From assembly GCA_947493145.1 (NCBI GenBank), contig CANLPZ010000001.1, positions 1,561,690-1,625,689 on the forward strand: a DNA stretch of 64,000 nt. The letters run 5' to 3'. The translations under genes and the position numbers were made by a program. The number at the start of each line of letters is the position of its first letter. Within the stretch, counting starts at the first letter, position 1. Source of the stretch: an uncultured Paracoccaceae bacterium. GTDB taxonomy: Bacteria; Pseudomonadota; Alphaproteobacteria; Rhodobacterales; Rhodobacteraceae. This document shows, in pieces, positions 46,592-56,535 of this stretch. The notes beneath the pieces are model-generated. The model saw only the letters and a program-made list of their open reading frames with translations, had not been told where the DNA came from and made no database searches.

Positions 46592-46625
46592 GTTAGCGCA
46601 ACCATTTTGATGTTTGCGCAACCAT
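46592..46625. promoter_or_regulatory. 14-bp direct repeat at 20-bp spacing between pckA and chvI
   Basis: GTTAGCGCAACCAT (46592-46605) and GTTTGCGCAACCAT (46612-46625) differ at one base and are exactly 20 bp apart, two helical turns. Such a layout suits a regulator binding side by side on one face of DNA. The pair lies 85-118 bases upstream of pckA and about 195 upstream of chvI. The remaining part of the 312-base gap holds a second direct repeat, ATTGATTCG at 46725 and 46743, and nothing else I can name. Confidence 0.5.
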
Positions 46626-46819
46626 GCGAACAGAATTCCACGATCTGCTACTTTTAAGTTAGGGAACTGTTAACAAATGACACTTCAAAGACACTCTTAG
46701 CGTGAAATTAAATGGCTTTCGGGCATTGATTCGCAGTTGGGGATTGATTCGGGGGCCAAAAAAGTGGATTTTGAAGAAAAAAATAATGCAGGCAAAGCAG
46801 TACAAAAAAGGAGCACCCA

Positions 46820-47521
46820 ATGTCGAAAATCGCATTGGTGGACGATGACCGAAATATTCTAACGTCAGTGTCCATGACCTTAGAGGCCGAAGGTTTCGAA
46901 GTCGAAACTTATAATGATGGGCAGTCCGCTTTGGACGCCTTTAACAAAAAACTGCCGGACATGGCCGTTTTGGATATTAAGATGCCCCGTATGGATGGTA
47001 TGGATTTGCTACAGCGCTTGCGTCAAAAAACGTCAATGCCTGTGATTTTCCTGACCTCAAAGGATGATGAAATTGACGAAGTTCTCGGCCTTCGGATGGG
47101 CGCCGATGACTATGTAAAAAAACCATTCTCACAACGTCTGTTGGTTGAACGTATCCGTGCCTTGTTGCGCCGGCAGGATGCAATTTCCGGTGAAGAAATC
47201 GAAGAAACGGAAGAAACGAAAATCCTAACACGTGGTGAATTGGTCATGGACCCGCTACGTCACGCGGTGTCGTGGAAAGGCAACGATGTTTCGTTAACCG
47301 TAACTGAGTTCTTGTTGTTGCAAGCTTTGGCCGTACGCCCCGGCTTTGTGAAAAGCCGCGATCAATTGATGGACGTCGCGTATGACGATCAGGTGTATGT
47401 GGATGATCGTACGATCGACAGCCACATTAAACGGCTCCGCAAAAAGATGCGGACAGCCGATGATGAGTTTTCCGCGATCGAAACGCTTTATGGAATTGGT
47501 TATCGTTATAACGAAGAGTAA
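46820..47521 (+). CDS. chvI: Response regulator ChvI (OmpR family)
   Basis: ChvI is the DNA-binding partner of ChvG; the pair responds to acid and envelope stress in alphaproteobacteria. The 233-residue protein has a receiver domain (acidic pair Asp8-Asp9, phosphoacceptor Asp52 in [11 protein letters not shown], and the Lys in YVKKPF) and a winged-helix output domain (about residues 130-230, ending [10 protein letters not shown]). AAAAGGAG precedes the ATG. chvG follows after three bases. Confidence 0.94.
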   Translation: MSKIALVDDDRNILTSVSMTLEAEGFEVETYNDGQSALDAFNKKLPDMAVLDIKMPRMDGMDLLQRLRQKTSMPVIFLTSKDDEIDEVLGLRMGADDYVKKPFSQRLLVERIRALLRRQDAISGEEIEETEETKILTRGELVMDPLRHAVSWKGNDVSLTVTEFLLLQALAVRPGFVKSRDQLMDVAYDDQVYVDDRTIDSHIKRLRKKMRTADDEFSAIETLYGIGYRYNEE

Positions 47522-47524
47522 AAA

Positions 47525-49273
47525 GTGACTGTAACGCGTGAAATTGACGTCCGCGATCTTCGATCGGTGCGACGGGCGGCTCGTGAAGATGCCGAAGGCG
47601 ATATCGTTCTTGGGGACGATTGGGATGGAACCGGTGATGCTGTTGAACAAGAGCTCACCGACCGTCGTGCAAATCGTGGGTTCATTACATTAAACCGTTC
47701 TCCGCTTGCCCGTAAGATCATTACATTTAACCTTTTGGCGTTGATCGTGCTTGTTGCGGGGGTTTTGTATTTGAACCCGTCGCGTGACAACTTGGCCTTT
47801 CAACGTGCAACGGGACTTGTCGGCGAAGCAGAATTAATCGCTGATGTGTTTGAAGCCGAAATTTCGAACACGCCCGTAAATTTTGCGACAAAGGATGGAA
47901 TTGATCCGGCTGAAACGCTTGGGTCACTTGATCTGCGTATCGGGGCAGAAGTTTACGTTTACGACTCCATTGGCAACCTAATCGCAACGACAGTTGGTGC
48001 CGAAGGTGGAGACAGATTGCCGGTCGTCGGATTGCAAACCGACGTTCAAAGTACAGTAATTACGGATTTCCTAAATTCGATTTGGACAGGTATTTCAAAT
48101 CTAATCGGTGGCGGTAATGATGATGCCCCTGTTGCTGACGTCACACTTGAAACGGCGAAAATGGTTCAACCAGCGTTGTCGGGAACCACGCAAGTTCAGA
48201 TGCAGCAGACGACAAGTGCCGGCAATTTATTCGCCGTCGCAACACCGATTATTCAAAATGGCACCGCAGTTGGGGCTGTTGCTTTGGTCAGCGCCGCAGG
48301 CGAGATCGATGCATTGGTGCGCTACGAACGTGAACAATTATTGCAGATGTTTGTGATCGGTATTTTGGTGTCTATTGGGCTTAGCTTGTTGTTGGCATCG
48401 ACCATAGCAAACCCACTGTCTGATCTGGCGGCAGCTGCGGAACTTGGGCGCGACAAAAACGCACGTAAGATGAGCCCGAATAAAATCCGGATTCCGGATT
48501 TAACGGCGCGGCCTGATGAAATTGGTCGTCTGTCCGGTGCGCTGCGTGGAATGGTTTCGGCGTTGTATGAACGGATCGAAGGAAACGAACAGTTTGCCGC
48601 TGACGTTGCGCATGAAATTAAAAACCCGCTTGCATCCCTTCGTTCTGCGGTTGGGACCCTTCGGATAACGAAACGCGACGATCACCGCGAAAAGATGCTG
48701 GATGTTATTGAACACGACGTTCGGCGTTTGGATCGTTTGGTATCAGACATTTCGAACGCATCGCGTTTGGACAGTGAATTGGTGAAAGAAGAAGAAGAGG
48801 CATTCAACCTGCTGAAGATGCTTGGCAATATCACTGAATTCTTGGGCAAAGAAGCGCGTGAAAAGAAAATCGATTTCATTGCTGATATGCCGGATGATCC
48901 AATTGTCGTACATGGGCTCGAAGGCCGCTTGGCGCAGGTGTTTGTGAATTTGATTACTAACGCCACATCGTTCTGTGGCGAAGGTGATGCGATCCGAGTG
49001 TGGGCGCGCAAACGCGAAAACCGTGTTCTGGTTGTTGTCGAAGATACTGGTCCTGGCATCCCTGACGGTGCACTGCAAAAGGTCTTTCAACGGTTTTATT
49101 CTGAACGGCCCGAAGGTCAATTTGGTGACAATTCAGGGCTCGGGTTGGCAATTTCGAAACAAATTGTCGAAGCACATGGTGGCGTTATTTGGGCTGAAAA
49201 TATCCGCCCGACTGAGGCTGACGTCATGTCAGAGCCTCTTGGCGCGCGTTTTGTCGTAGGGTTGCCAATCTAA
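47525..49273 (+). CDS. chvG: Sensor histidine kinase ChvG
   Basis: The 582-residue membrane kinase has a cytoplasmic N-terminus, a first membrane helix (about residues 68-87), a periplasmic sensor part, a second helix (about 275-298), a HAMP region, the H-box [19 protein letters not shown] and the ATPase motifs [12 protein letters not shown] and [18 protein letters not shown]. The GTG start lies three bases after the chvI stop. It is the second gene of the chvI-chvG-hprK-rapZ-EIIA-HPr run. Confidence 0.94.
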   Translation: MTVTREIDVRDLRSVRRAAREDAEGDIVLGDDWDGTGDAVEQELTDRRANRGFITLNRSPLARKIITFNLLALIVLVAGVLYLNPSRDNLAFQRATGLVGEAELIADVFEAEISNTPVNFATKDGIDPAETLGSLDLRIGAEVYVYDSIGNLIATTVGAEGGDRLPVVGLQTDVQSTVITDFLNSIWTGISNLIGGGNDDAPVADVTLETAKMVQPALSGTTQVQMQQTTSAGNLFAVATPIIQNGTAVGAVALVSAAGEIDALVRYEREQLLQMFVIGILVSIGLSLLLASTIANPLSDLAAAAELGRDKNARKMSPNKIRIPDLTARPDEIGRLSGALRGMVSALYERIEGNEQFAADVAHEIKNPLASLRSAVGTLRITKRDDHREKMLDVIEHDVRRLDRLVSDISNASRLDSELVKEEEEAFNLLKMLGNITEFLGKEAREKKIDFIADMPDDPIVVHGLEGRLAQVFVNLITNATSFCGEGDAIRVWARKRENRVLVVVEDTGPGIPDGALQKVFQRFYSERPEGQFGDNSGLGLAISKQIVEAHGGVIWAENIRPTEADVMSEPLGARFVVGLPI

Positions 49274-49289
49274 GTTAGGATTAACCGGC

Positions 49290-49715
49290 ATGTCGGAACA
49301 GTCCGAAATTTTGCATGCCAGTTGCGTTGCATTTCGTGGACGCGCCGCCGTTATCACAGGCGTTTCTGGGGCAGGGAAGTCGGGACTGGCGTTGAAACTT
49401 TTGGCGCTGGGCTGTGACTTGGTTGCTGACGACCGAACAGAATTGTCGAAATCAGAAGGAATGCTTTTCGCGTCTTGTCCCCCTGCAATTTGTGGAAAGA
49501 TAGAAGCACGCGGCATCGGGATATTGAAGTCAGAATTTGTTTCTGACGCGCAGGTAGTTTTAGTTGTGAACTTGGACGAGGTCGAAACCGAAAGGTTGCC
49601 GCCTCTACGAAGTTTATCTCTTTTGGGTGTCAAAATTCCGTGTTGTCACAAAGTCGAGATTGACCATTTCCCTTATGCGATTATGCAATATCTAAAGAGT
49701 GGGCGTAGCGCTTAA
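49290..49715 (+). CDS. hprK: HPr kinase/phosphorylase, short alphaproteobacterial form
   Basis: The 141-residue protein is only the catalytic part of HprK. It has the P-loop [16 protein letters not shown] and the motif LVADDRTEL, followed by [11 protein letters not shown], the HprK signature. HprK phosphorylates a serine of HPr. The short form without the usual N-terminal domain is normal in alphaproteobacteria. The stop overlaps the rapZ start by one base. Confidence 0.92.
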   Translation: MSEQSEILHASCVAFRGRAAVITGVSGAGKSGLALKLLALGCDLVADDRTELSKSEGMLFASCPPAICGKIEARGIGILKSEFVSDAQVVLVVNLDEVETERLPPLRSLSLLGVKIPCCHKVEIDHFPYAIMQYLKSGRSA

Positions 49716-50620
49716 TGGAACACAAAATGCCAGACATAATTACCCCGCGTGTCGTTATGGTAACCGGACCAGCAGGGTCAGGGCGAAGTACAGCAATCAA
49801 TGCATTGGAAGACGCAGGATTTGAAGCGATCGACAATTTGCCGTTGGCGTTGATACCGCGCCTTTTGGATGGAACGGCGCCTGACCATCCAATTGCATTG
49901 GGCGTAGACACCCGAACCCGAGGGTTCAGCGCCAGCGCGTGTATTGAAATCATCGACAAGCTAAGCGCCCGCGATGACATTGACCTCGAAGTTTTGTTTT
50001 TAGACTGCAGCCAAGAAGTGTTGTTACGTCGGTATTCAGAAACGCGTCGCAGACATCCGCTTGCACCTGAAGAAAGCCCGTTAGAGGGAATTAAAATCGA
50101 CTATGATCTGCTTGCCCCTGTACGGGTTCGGGCCGACATTTTAATAGATACGTCTGAGATGACGCCGCATGATTTGAAAGCGGATATCCAACATTATTTT
50201 ATGTCAGACACGGACCAACCACTTGCCGTTTCTGTTCACAGCTTTTCATACAAACGTGGTTTGCCACGCGGTTTGGATATGGTGTTTGATTGCCGCTTTC
50301 TAAATAATCCGCATTGGGAGCCTGCACTTCGTCCACTTGATGGTCGCGACGCAGCGGTTCTAGACTATGTTCAAGCGGATGGTCGATTCGCACCTTTTTT
50401 TGACAAGGTATCCGATTTGGTTGAATCATTATTGCCGGCTTATACCGATGAGGGAAAAGCACATCTTTCTATCGGGTTTGGATGTACCGGAGGGCAACAC
50501 AGATCAGTTGCATTGGCCGAATCCTTGACACAAACCCTTGCGCAAAAGGGTTGGCGCGTGTCTATACGGCACAGGGAAATTGAACGTCGCAGTGCAGCGG
50601 TTGCGTTAAACAAAGGATAG
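49715..50620 (+). CDS. rapZ: RapZ-type nucleotide-binding protein
   Basis: The 301-residue protein belongs to the RapZ/YvcJ family. It has the P-loop [28 protein letters not shown] and, near the C-terminus, [15 protein letters not shown] with the conserved Cys and His. In Escherichia coli RapZ binds small RNAs controlling glmS; the role in alphaproteobacteria is less clear. The place between hprK and the phosphotransferase proteins is conserved. Confidence 0.94.
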   Translation: MEHKMPDIITPRVVMVTGPAGSGRSTAINALEDAGFEAIDNLPLALIPRLLDGTAPDHPIALGVDTRTRGFSASACIEIIDKLSARDDIDLEVLFLDCSQEVLLRRYSETRRRHPLAPEESPLEGIKIDYDLLAPVRVRADILIDTSEMTPHDLKADIQHYFMSDTDQPLAVSVHSFSYKRGLPRGLDMVFDCRFLNNPHWEPALRPLDGRDAAVLDYVQADGRFAPFFDKVSDLVESLLPAYTDEGKAHLSIGFGCTGGQHRSVALAESLTQTLAQKGWRVSIRHREIERRSAAVALNKG

Positions 50621-50626
50621 TTTGGT

Positions 50627-51019
50627 TTGATTGGAATTGTAATCGTCGCACATGGAGGTTTGGCCAAAGAATATTTGGCGGCCGTCGAACATGTCGTCGG
50701 TGATCAATCTGGTATCCGTGCAATCGCAATTGAGCCAGATCACGACCGTTCTGCAAAACAAACAGAAATTTGTGCTGCGGCCGACGATGTTGATACGGGC
50801 AACGGCGTTGTCGTTGTTACCGACATGTTTGGTGGGTCGCCTTCTAATTTGTCGCTTCGTGCGTGTAGCCCAGACAATCGGCGCATCATTTATGGTGCGA
50901 ATTTGCCGATGCTTGTGAAGCTGGCTAAATCTCGAAATGGTTCAGTAGAAGATGCGGTTTCTTGTGCGTTGAATGCTGGGCGTAAATATATCGACAGCCA
51001 TAATGTGAAAGCGGACTAA
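50627..51019 (+). CDS. EIIA domain of the mannose PTS family
   Basis: The 130-residue protein is a single EIIA-Man domain; the phosphorylated histidine is His9 in VIVAHGGLAKEYL, and TDMFGGSPSNL is the second conserved block. No EIIB or EIIC is near, so it is likely regulatory and not for sugar uptake. The start is a TTG, eleven bases after AAGGA. Confidence 0.92.
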   Translation: MIGIVIVAHGGLAKEYLAAVEHVVGDQSGIRAIAIEPDHDRSAKQTEICAAADDVDTGNGVVVVTDMFGGSPSNLSLRACSPDNRRIIYGANLPMLVKLAKSRNGSVEDAVSCALNAGRKYIDSHNVKAD

Positions 51020-51022
51020 TCC

Positions 51023-51301
51023 ATGACATCGCCGACAATGCGTTCATTTGAAATCGTGAACATAAAAGGGCTGCACGCGCGTGCGAGCGCTAAATTTGTA
51101 GCATTGGTCGAAGAGTTTGACGCAACGGCAAATGTTAAAAAGGATGGCATGGAAGCCGCAGGTGACAGCATTATGGGGCTTTTAATGTTGGCAGCTTCCA
51201 AGGGAACCTTTATTGAAGTTGAAACCCAAGGTACGCAGTCAATCGAGTTGGCTGATGCGTTGCAAGACTTGGTTGCTAATCGTTTTGGCGAAGACGCCTA
51301 A
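51023..51301 (+). CDS. ptsH: HPr phosphocarrier protein
   Basis: The 92-residue protein has the His site GLHARASAKFV and the serine region AAGDSIMGLLML, the target of HprK encoded just upstream. Enzyme I is not in the window. An ATG five codons downstream would give a more typical N-terminus (MRSFEIVN). The protein links the phosphotransferase branch to the EIIA gene three bases upstream. Confidence 0.93.
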   Translation: MTSPTMRSFEIVNIKGLHARASAKFVALVEEFDATANVKKDGMEAAGDSIMGLLMLAASKGTFIEVETQGTQSIELADALQDLVANRFGEDA

Positions 51302-51321
51302 CCCTCAGTTCAGGAATTCAT

Positions 51322-52212
51322 GTGACTAAGCCGGAAAACAATTTGGTAACGGACGTACAGCCGACATTGCCGACGGATCCGGATTTTGTCCCGTATGACA
51401 AACGACGTTTGTCATATGCCAATACGTTCACGAACCCATTTAAGGCAAACACGATCCGCGCCATGGAATGGTTGACCGGAAAATTGCCTTTGTTGCGATT
51501 AATTCGAAAGTTCGAACGCCAAGGCGCCCAACATGGTCAGGCGTTCTGGTCGCAAGCCATGGATTTAATGGGGATCGATGTTCAGACCCCGATTGAAGAA
51601 ATACAAAACATTCCGAAAACTGGTCCAGTGATCGTGGTCGCCAATCATCCACATGGTTTGGTCGACGGAATGGTGTTGGCACATATGATCGGACGTGTGC
51701 GGACAGATTACAAAATTCTGACACGCAACCTTTTGACAGGTGTTACAGAGATTGAGGAATTCATGATCCCTGTTCCGTTTCTGCATGAAGAAAACGCGCG
51801 TGAAGAAAATTTGAAAATGCGGAAAGCCGCAATGGATCATCTAAAAGACGGCCATGTGATCGTGCTTTTCCCGTCTGGTGTGGTTTCGGCATCTGAAACA
51901 TTTTTTGGACCAGCGATTGAACGTGAATGGAATCCATTTACAGCGAAAATGATTCAACGCTCTGGCGCAACTGTTGTGCCCGTGTTCTTCCCAGGACAAA
52001 ATTCGCGGGCCTATCAAATTGCGAACCAATTATCGGCGACACTTCGGCAGGGGTTATTGATCCACGAAGTTGTCCATGCCCTGAACCGTCCACAAAAGCC
52101 GGTAATCGGAGAACCATTCGATCGCGAAGAGATCAAGCAATGGTCATCAAATCCGCGTGGTTTCGTCGCGTGGTTGCGCGACCAAACGCTTGCATTAGGG
52201 CAAAAACCCTAA
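51322..52212 (+). CDS. Lysophospholipid acyltransferase family protein
   Basis: The 296-residue protein has the PlsC-type acyltransferase motif as ANHPHGLVDGMVLAHMI (about residues 105-121) and the later LFPSGVVS, which replaces FPEGTRS. This form is common in the branch related to OlsA/hemolysin-like acyltransferases. The likely job is adding a fatty acid to a lipid precursor at the inner membrane. The start is a GTG. It follows HPr after 20 bases and overlaps the convergent dehydrogenase by four. Confidence 0.83.
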   Translation: MTKPENNLVTDVQPTLPTDPDFVPYDKRRLSYANTFTNPFKANTIRAMEWLTGKLPLLRLIRKFERQGAQHGQAFWSQAMDLMGIDVQTPIEEIQNIPKTGPVIVVANHPHGLVDGMVLAHMIGRVRTDYKILTRNLLTGVTEIEEFMIPVPFLHEENAREENLKMRKAAMDHLKDGHVIVLFPSGVVSASETFFGPAIEREWNPFTAKMIQRSGATVVPVFFPGQNSRAYQIANQLSATLRQGLLIHEVVHALNRPQKPVIGEPFDREEIKQWSSNPRGFVAWLRDQTLALGQKP

Positions 52213-53084
52213 CGCGTCGGGACCGGCGTTTCGCCACGATAATCGTAAAATCCACGTTTTGTTTTGCGGCCAAGCCAGCCGGCCTCAACGTATTTCGTCA
52301 ACAAAGGGCAAGGACGGTATTTCGTGTCTGCAAGCCCATCGTGCAGCACATTCATGATCGCAAGACAGGTATCGAGGCCGATGAAATCTGCCAACTCCAA
52401 CGGTCCCATCGGATGATTTGCACCCAATTTTAGTGATGTATCGATGGATGTGACCGACCCAACGCCTTCGTATAACGTATAAATTGCTTCGTTGATCATG
52501 GGCATCAGTATGCGGTTCACAATAAAGGCTGGAAAATCTTCTGAAGTGGCAGAGGTCTTCCCCAGACGGTCAACAACATCTGAGCAGGCCTTGAACGTCG
52601 GTTCATCTGTCGCGATCCCACGGATCAATTCGACCAACTGCATGATTGGCACAGGGTTCATAAAGTGAAACCCCATGAACTTTTCTGGACGATCTGTTCG
52701 CGACGCTAAACGTGTTATTGAAATCGAAGATGTGTTTGACGTTAAGATTGTTTCTGGCTTTAGATGCGGTGTCAGATCTTCAAAAATAGCTTGTTTTACG
52801 GCTTCTTTTTCTGTCGCCGCTTCGATTACTAAATCTGTCTGCCCCAAGTCGGTTAAGGTTAATGTTGTCGAAATTCGTTTTTGCGCAGCGTCTTTGTCTG
52901 ACGCTGACACGGAACCACGATCAACCTGTCGCACCATGTTTTTATCAATAAGGGCGAGGGCTTTGTTCAAGCTATCTTGGGACAGATCGTTGAGCACGAC
53001 ATCATATCCGGCAAGGGCGAACACATGCGCAATCCCGTTGCCCATTTGTCCTGCACCGACAATTCCAACTGTTTGAATACTCAT
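52209..53084 (-). CDS. 3-hydroxybutyryl-CoA dehydrogenase
   Basis: The 291-residue enzyme oxidises or reduces 3-hydroxyacyl-CoA with NAD(P). It has the dinucleotide fold VGIVGAGQMGNGIAHVFALAG, the segment SNTSSISITRLAS, GFHFMNPVPIMQLVELI and HPMGPLELADFIGLDTCL. I chose the ATG at 53084, after AGAGGG, and not the longer frame to 53168, which holds noncoding-like sequence. It fits with the nearby ETF and mcd genes in short-chain acyl-CoA metabolism. Confidence 0.94.
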   Translation of the reverse strand: MSIQTVGIVGAGQMGNGIAHVFALAGYDVVLNDLSQDSLNKALALIDKNMVRQVDRGSVSASDKDAAQKRISTTLTLTDLGQTDLVIEAATEKEAVKQAIFEDLTPHLKPETILTSNTSSISITRLASRTDRPEKFMGFHFMNPVPIMQLVELIRGIATDEPTFKACSDVVDRLGKTSATSEDFPAFIVNRILMPMINEAIYTLYEGVGSVTSIDTSLKLGANHPMGPLELADFIGLDTCLAIMNVLHDGLADTKYRPCPLLTKYVEAGWLGRKTKRGFYDYRGETPVPTR

Positions 53085-53237
53085 GATTGTGCCCTCTTTC
53101 TGCACCTGCATCATAGGCCCGCCAAGTGGTAAGGCGCAAGCGCCTGTTTTTCTTAAAAATCGCTTCAACTTTGGGCGTTAGGGCTTTGGAAACGTCCCGC
53201 GTGTCACCACAGGTATCGGAACAAATGGGTGGTGAAT

Positions 53238-54065
53238 ATGAAATATGAACGACTGCGCAATGGGGCGCTAGATTATGAATATGTCAGTTACGAAAACTCG
53301 CGACTTCAGTTTCGCGGTCCGTCGCCAGATTTTTCGAAACCGTATTATGCGTTTCTTGGGGGGGCAGAAACATTTGGAAAATATATGCCGTCGCCATACC
53401 CGGCGTTGGTGTCGTCTGCTTTAAACATGCAGGGCTTGAATCTGGGTTGCGTAAACGCCGGTCCTGATGCGTTTCTATCAGAGCCAGTTGTATGCGATCT
53501 GTGTAACGCGGCCGAAACGGTGTTTGTTCAAATTCCGGGTGCGCAAAATCTGTCCAATCGGTTTTACCGAGTGCACCCGCGCCGCAACGACCGCTTTGTA
53601 ACGGCAACCGGACTGTTGCGGTCCGTTTTTAGAGAAATCGATTTTACAGAATTTAGCTTCAACGGCCACCTTTTGCGAAGCCTACACAGAACCAGCAACG
53701 ACCGGTTTCGTGTTGTACAGGCGGAACTGCAATCAACATGGGTCGCACAGATGAGAAAACTGTTGTCGCGCATCAAATCGCCAAAGGTATTGGTTTGGTT
53801 TGCCCGCCATTCGCCCGACGATGCGAATTTGGATGCGTTCGATCAGGATCCCCTATTCGTGACCCGTGAAATGATCGATGAATTGTCGATTTACGTGTCC
53901 GATTATTGTGAAATTCCATTTCAGTCATCCGCGAAAGGTTTTGATGACCGCGGATTGGTTTTCCATCCGGTGGATAAGCCAATGACAAAAACGTTAATGG
54001 GGCAGGCGGCACATATGAACGCAGCGGATCATTTGATCGATGCATTGCAACAGGTGCGAATTTGA
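53238..54065 (+). CDS. DUF6473 family protein, unknown function
   Basis: The protein of about 275 residues begins MKYERLRNGALDYEYVSY and has AFLGGAETFGKYM and LGCVNAGPDAFL, the pattern of DUF6473, a roseobacter family. The order of strands and the GxET and NxGPD motifs recall SGNH-type or WcbI-like enzymes, but a catalytic triad is not obvious. I chose the ATG at 53238; a GTG at 53229 is possible. The ribosome binding site GGTGG can pair with CCACC upstream. Confidence 0.75.
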   Translation: MKYERLRNGALDYEYVSYENSRLQFRGPSPDFSKPYYAFLGGAETFGKYMPSPYPALVSSALNMQGLNLGCVNAGPDAFLSEPVVCDLCNAAETVFVQIPGAQNLSNRFYRVHPRRNDRFVTATGLLRSVFREIDFTEFSFNGHLLRSLHRTSNDRFRVVQAELQSTWVAQMRKLLSRIKSPKVLVWFARHSPDDANLDAFDQDPLFVTREMIDELSIYVSDYCEIPFQSSAKGFDDRGLVFHPVDKPMTKTLMGQAAHMNAADHLIDALQQVRI

Positions 54066-54097
54066 AAAAACAAAAAGACCCGCCAAATTGACGGGTC
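54063..54097 (-). terminator. Rho-independent terminator of etfA
   Basis: Read leftward, GACCCG pairs with CGGGTC (with inner partial pairing), followed by TTTTTGTTTTTT. It lies 24 bases after the etfA stop and directly abuts the end of the convergent DUF6473 gene, for which it may also serve. Confidence 0.82.
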
Positions 54098-54120
54098 CTT
54101 TGAAAATCGTAGGGCTGCGA

Positions 54121-55050
54121 TTAGCCTAGTTTTTCTGTCAACTCGGGCACAGCGTCGAAAAGATCGGCAACCAATCCATAGTCTGCAACTTGGAAAATCG
54201 GCGCTTCTTCGTCTTTGTTGATTGCGACGATGATCTTGGAATCTTTCATTCCAGCCAAGTGTTGAATCGCACCGGAGATACCGACAGCAATATATAGATC
54301 AGGGGCAACAACTTTACCTGTTTGACCAACTTGCCAGTCGTTTGGTGCGTACCCACTGTCTACTGCTGCGCGCGACGCGCCAACAGCCGCGCCAAGCTTG
54401 TCCGCAAGCTTTTCGATAAGAGCAAAGTCGTCTTCCGATCCAACACCACGGCCGCCAGACACAACAACGCCAGCGGATGTGAGTTCCGGACGGTCGCTTT
54501 CTGCAACTTTGTCTTCAACCCACTCCGACAAACCGGAGTTGGCTACCGCTGCGATGTTTTCAACGGCGGCTGAACCGCCTTCGCCAGCTGCGTCAAACGT
54601 TGATGTTCGAATTGTTGCAACTTTTTTGGCGTCAGATGATTTCACCGTCTGAACGGCGTTACCGGCATAGATCGGGCGTTCAAAGGTTGAACCATCAACA
54701 ATTGCGGTGACTTCCGAAATAACCATAACGTCCAACAAAGCCGCAACACGCGGCAAAACGTTTTTCGAAACTGCAGTCGATGGTGCCACGATGTGTTCGT
54801 AGTCACCTGCAAGCGATACAATTAGGTCGGCCAATGGTTCAGCAAGTCCGTTGCCATATGCAGCGTCATCTGCACAAAGCACTTTAGACGCGCCATCAAG
54901 CTTAGCTGCGGCGTCTGCAGCGCCTGCACATCCAGCAGAGGCACAAAGGATCGTTACGTCGCCCAACTGTGTTGCAGCAGTCAAAGCTTTGGCCGTTGCG
55001 TCAACTGCAAGCTCTGCACCGTTTACTTCTGCGATCAATAGAACTGCCAT
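54121..55050 (-). CDS. etfA: Electron transfer flavoprotein alpha subunit
   Basis: EtfA with EtfB carries electrons from acyl-CoA dehydrogenases to ETF:ubiquinone oxidoreductase. The 309-residue protein has the FAD domain [26 protein letters not shown], then [29 protein letters not shown]. It overlaps etfB by one base. Confidence 0.96.
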   Translation of the reverse strand: MAVLLIAEVNGAELAVDATAKALTAATQLGDVTILCASAGCAGAADAAAKLDGASKVLCADDAAYGNGLAEPLADLIVSLAGDYEHIVAPSTAVSKNVLPRVAALLDVMVISEVTAIVDGSTFERPIYAGNAVQTVKSSDAKKVATIRTSTFDAAGEGGSAAVENIAAVANSGLSEWVEDKVAESDRPELTSAGVVVSGGRGVGSEDDFALIEKLADKLGAAVGASRAAVDSGYAPNDWQVGQTGKVVAPDLYIAVGISGAIQHLAGMKDSKIIVAINKDEEAPIFQVADYGLVADLFDAVPELTEKLG

Positions 55051-55808
55051 TATACCGCTCCTGCTTCTTTTAGTTTCGCGACCAAATCATCGACGCTGTC
55101 AACTTTGATACCAGCTGCGCGTGCGGCTGGCTCAGACGTGCCGACGACTTCCAAACGTGGGGAAACATCCACGCCATAGTCGGCGGGTGTTTTCTCGTCC
55201 AATGGCTTTTTCTTTGCTTTCATAATGTTTGGCAAAGACGCATAGCGTGGTTCGTTAAGGCGAAGATCCACAGTAACAATTGTTGGCATTTTTACCTTGA
55301 TCGTTTGCAAACCGCCGTCGACTTCGCGTGTGACAACAGCGCTGTCACCGTCCACGTCAACTTCTGATGCAAAAGTGGCTTGTGACCAACCAAGCAACGC
55401 AGACAGCATTTGGCCGGTTGCATTCATGTCATTGTCGATTGCTTGTTTACCAGCCAAGACGATTTCTGGTTTTTCTTCGTCAATGATACCTTTCAGGATT
55501 TTGGCAACAGCCAACGGTTCAATGTCTGTATGAACATCATCCGCGGCGACGACCAAAATTGCGCGATCGGCGCCCATCGCCAATGCCGTACGCAAAGTCT
55601 CTTGGGCTTGCTTTACACCGATCGAAACTGCAACAACCTCATTAGCTTTGCCTGCTTCTTTCAAACGGATAGCCTCTTCGACAGCGATTTCGTCGAAAGG
55701 GTTCATAGACATTTTAACGTTTGCTAAATCGACACCGCTTCCGTCCGCCTTAACACGGACTTTCACGTTATAGTCGATCACACGCTTGACCGGCACTAGC
55801 ACCTTCAT
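55050..55808 (-). CDS. etfB: Electron transfer flavoprotein beta subunit
   Basis: The 252-residue protein begins [19 protein letters not shown] and has the signature [25 protein letters not shown], which binds AMP. The ATG at 55808 follows GAGGAGAG; the longer frame upstream is not supported. An inverted repeat lies 66-93 bases upstream. Mcd and the 3-hydroxybutyryl-CoA dehydrogenase in the window belong to the same area of metabolism. Confidence 0.96.
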   Translation of the reverse strand: MKVLVPVKRVIDYNVKVRVKADGSGVDLANVKMSMNPFDEIAVEEAIRLKEAGKANEVVAVSIGVKQAQETLRTALAMGADRAILVVAADDVHTDIEPLAVAKILKGIIDEEKPEIVLAGKQAIDNDMNATGQMLSALLGWSQATFASEVDVDGDSAVVTREVDGGLQTIKVKMPTIVTVDLRLNEPRYASLPNIMKAKKKPLDEKTPADYGVDVSPRLEVVGTSEPAARAAGIKVDSVDDLVAKLKEAGAV

Positions 55809-55873
55809 TGTGTTTCTCTCCTCGTGATGCGGTGAATCACCGCGAAATAATATTGCTGACAACATGGTTACCG

Positions 55874-55901
55874 TTTTGCAGATGCAGAAAACAGTGCAAA
55901 A
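55874..55901. promoter_or_regulatory. Inverted repeat upstream of etfB
   Basis: TTTTGCA (55874-55880) and TGCAAAA (55895-55901) are perfect inverses with a 14-base spacer, 21 bp from one arm to the other. It lies 66-93 bases upstream of the etfB start. A regulator of acyl-CoA metabolism may bind here; the identity is unknown. Confidence 0.4.
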
Positions 55902-55959
55902 TCGACGTCACAACATCAAGGGACGCCGCGTTTTGTCGCTTTGTGACCTTACGTTAGCC

Positions 55960-56532
55960 CTACCGGTTGGCTCCAGGAACCCACAGCACGTCATCCACGC
56001 CGTTATTGTTAGCGATCCGTGAGGCGACAAAACACCAGTCGGAGAGCCGGTTTAAGTACTTGATTGCAGAGGGGTTAACCGTCTCTGTTACGGCCAATTC
56101 TACGGCCAATCGTTCTGCGCGACGTGACACAGTGCGACACAGATGTAATTGAGCGGCCAAAGCGGTCCCACCGGGCAAAATAAAACTTCGCAACGGTTCA
56201 AGTTTATCGTTCATTGCATCGATTTCAGATTCCAAACGATCAACTTGTGTGTCGGAAATCCGCAGTGGGGGGTATTCCGCGTCTGCGTCTTTTTCCATGT
56301 CGGGTCGACACAGGTCTGCACCCAAATCAAACAAATCATTTTGGATCATCGCAAGTTGCGCGTCCATTTCATCCACAGCATGAAGCCGCGCTAGGCCAAC
56401 GGTGGCATTGGTTTCATCAACAGTTCCATACGCATTTACACGATCAGAATGCTTTGCAACGCGCGACCCATTTCCCAGCGCAGTCTCACCTGCATCACCG
56501 GTTCGAGTGTAAATTTTGTTTAATACAACCAT
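55960..56532 (-). CDS. Cob(I)alamin adenosyltransferase, PduO type
   Basis: The 190-residue protein has the PduO/MMAB start IYTRTGDAGETALGNGSRVAK, then AYGTVDETNATVG, LPGGTALAAQLHLCRTVSRRAER and LNRLSDWCFVASR. It makes adenosylcobalamin, the cofactor of methylmalonyl-CoA and ethylmalonyl-CoA mutases. CobO at 1.7 kb is a different fold with a similar reaction. The ethylmalonyl-CoA pathway marked by mcd needs this cofactor. Confidence 0.95.
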   Translation of the reverse strand: MVVLNKIYTRTGDAGETALGNGSRVAKHSDRVNAYGTVDETNATVGLARLHAVDEMDAQLAMIQNDLFDLGADLCRPDMEKDADAEYPPLRISDTQVDRLESEIDAMNDKLEPLRSFILPGGTALAAQLHLCRTVSRRAERLAVELAVTETVNPSAIKYLNRLSDWCFVASRIANNNGVDDVLWVPGANR

Positions 56533-56535
56533 GGA

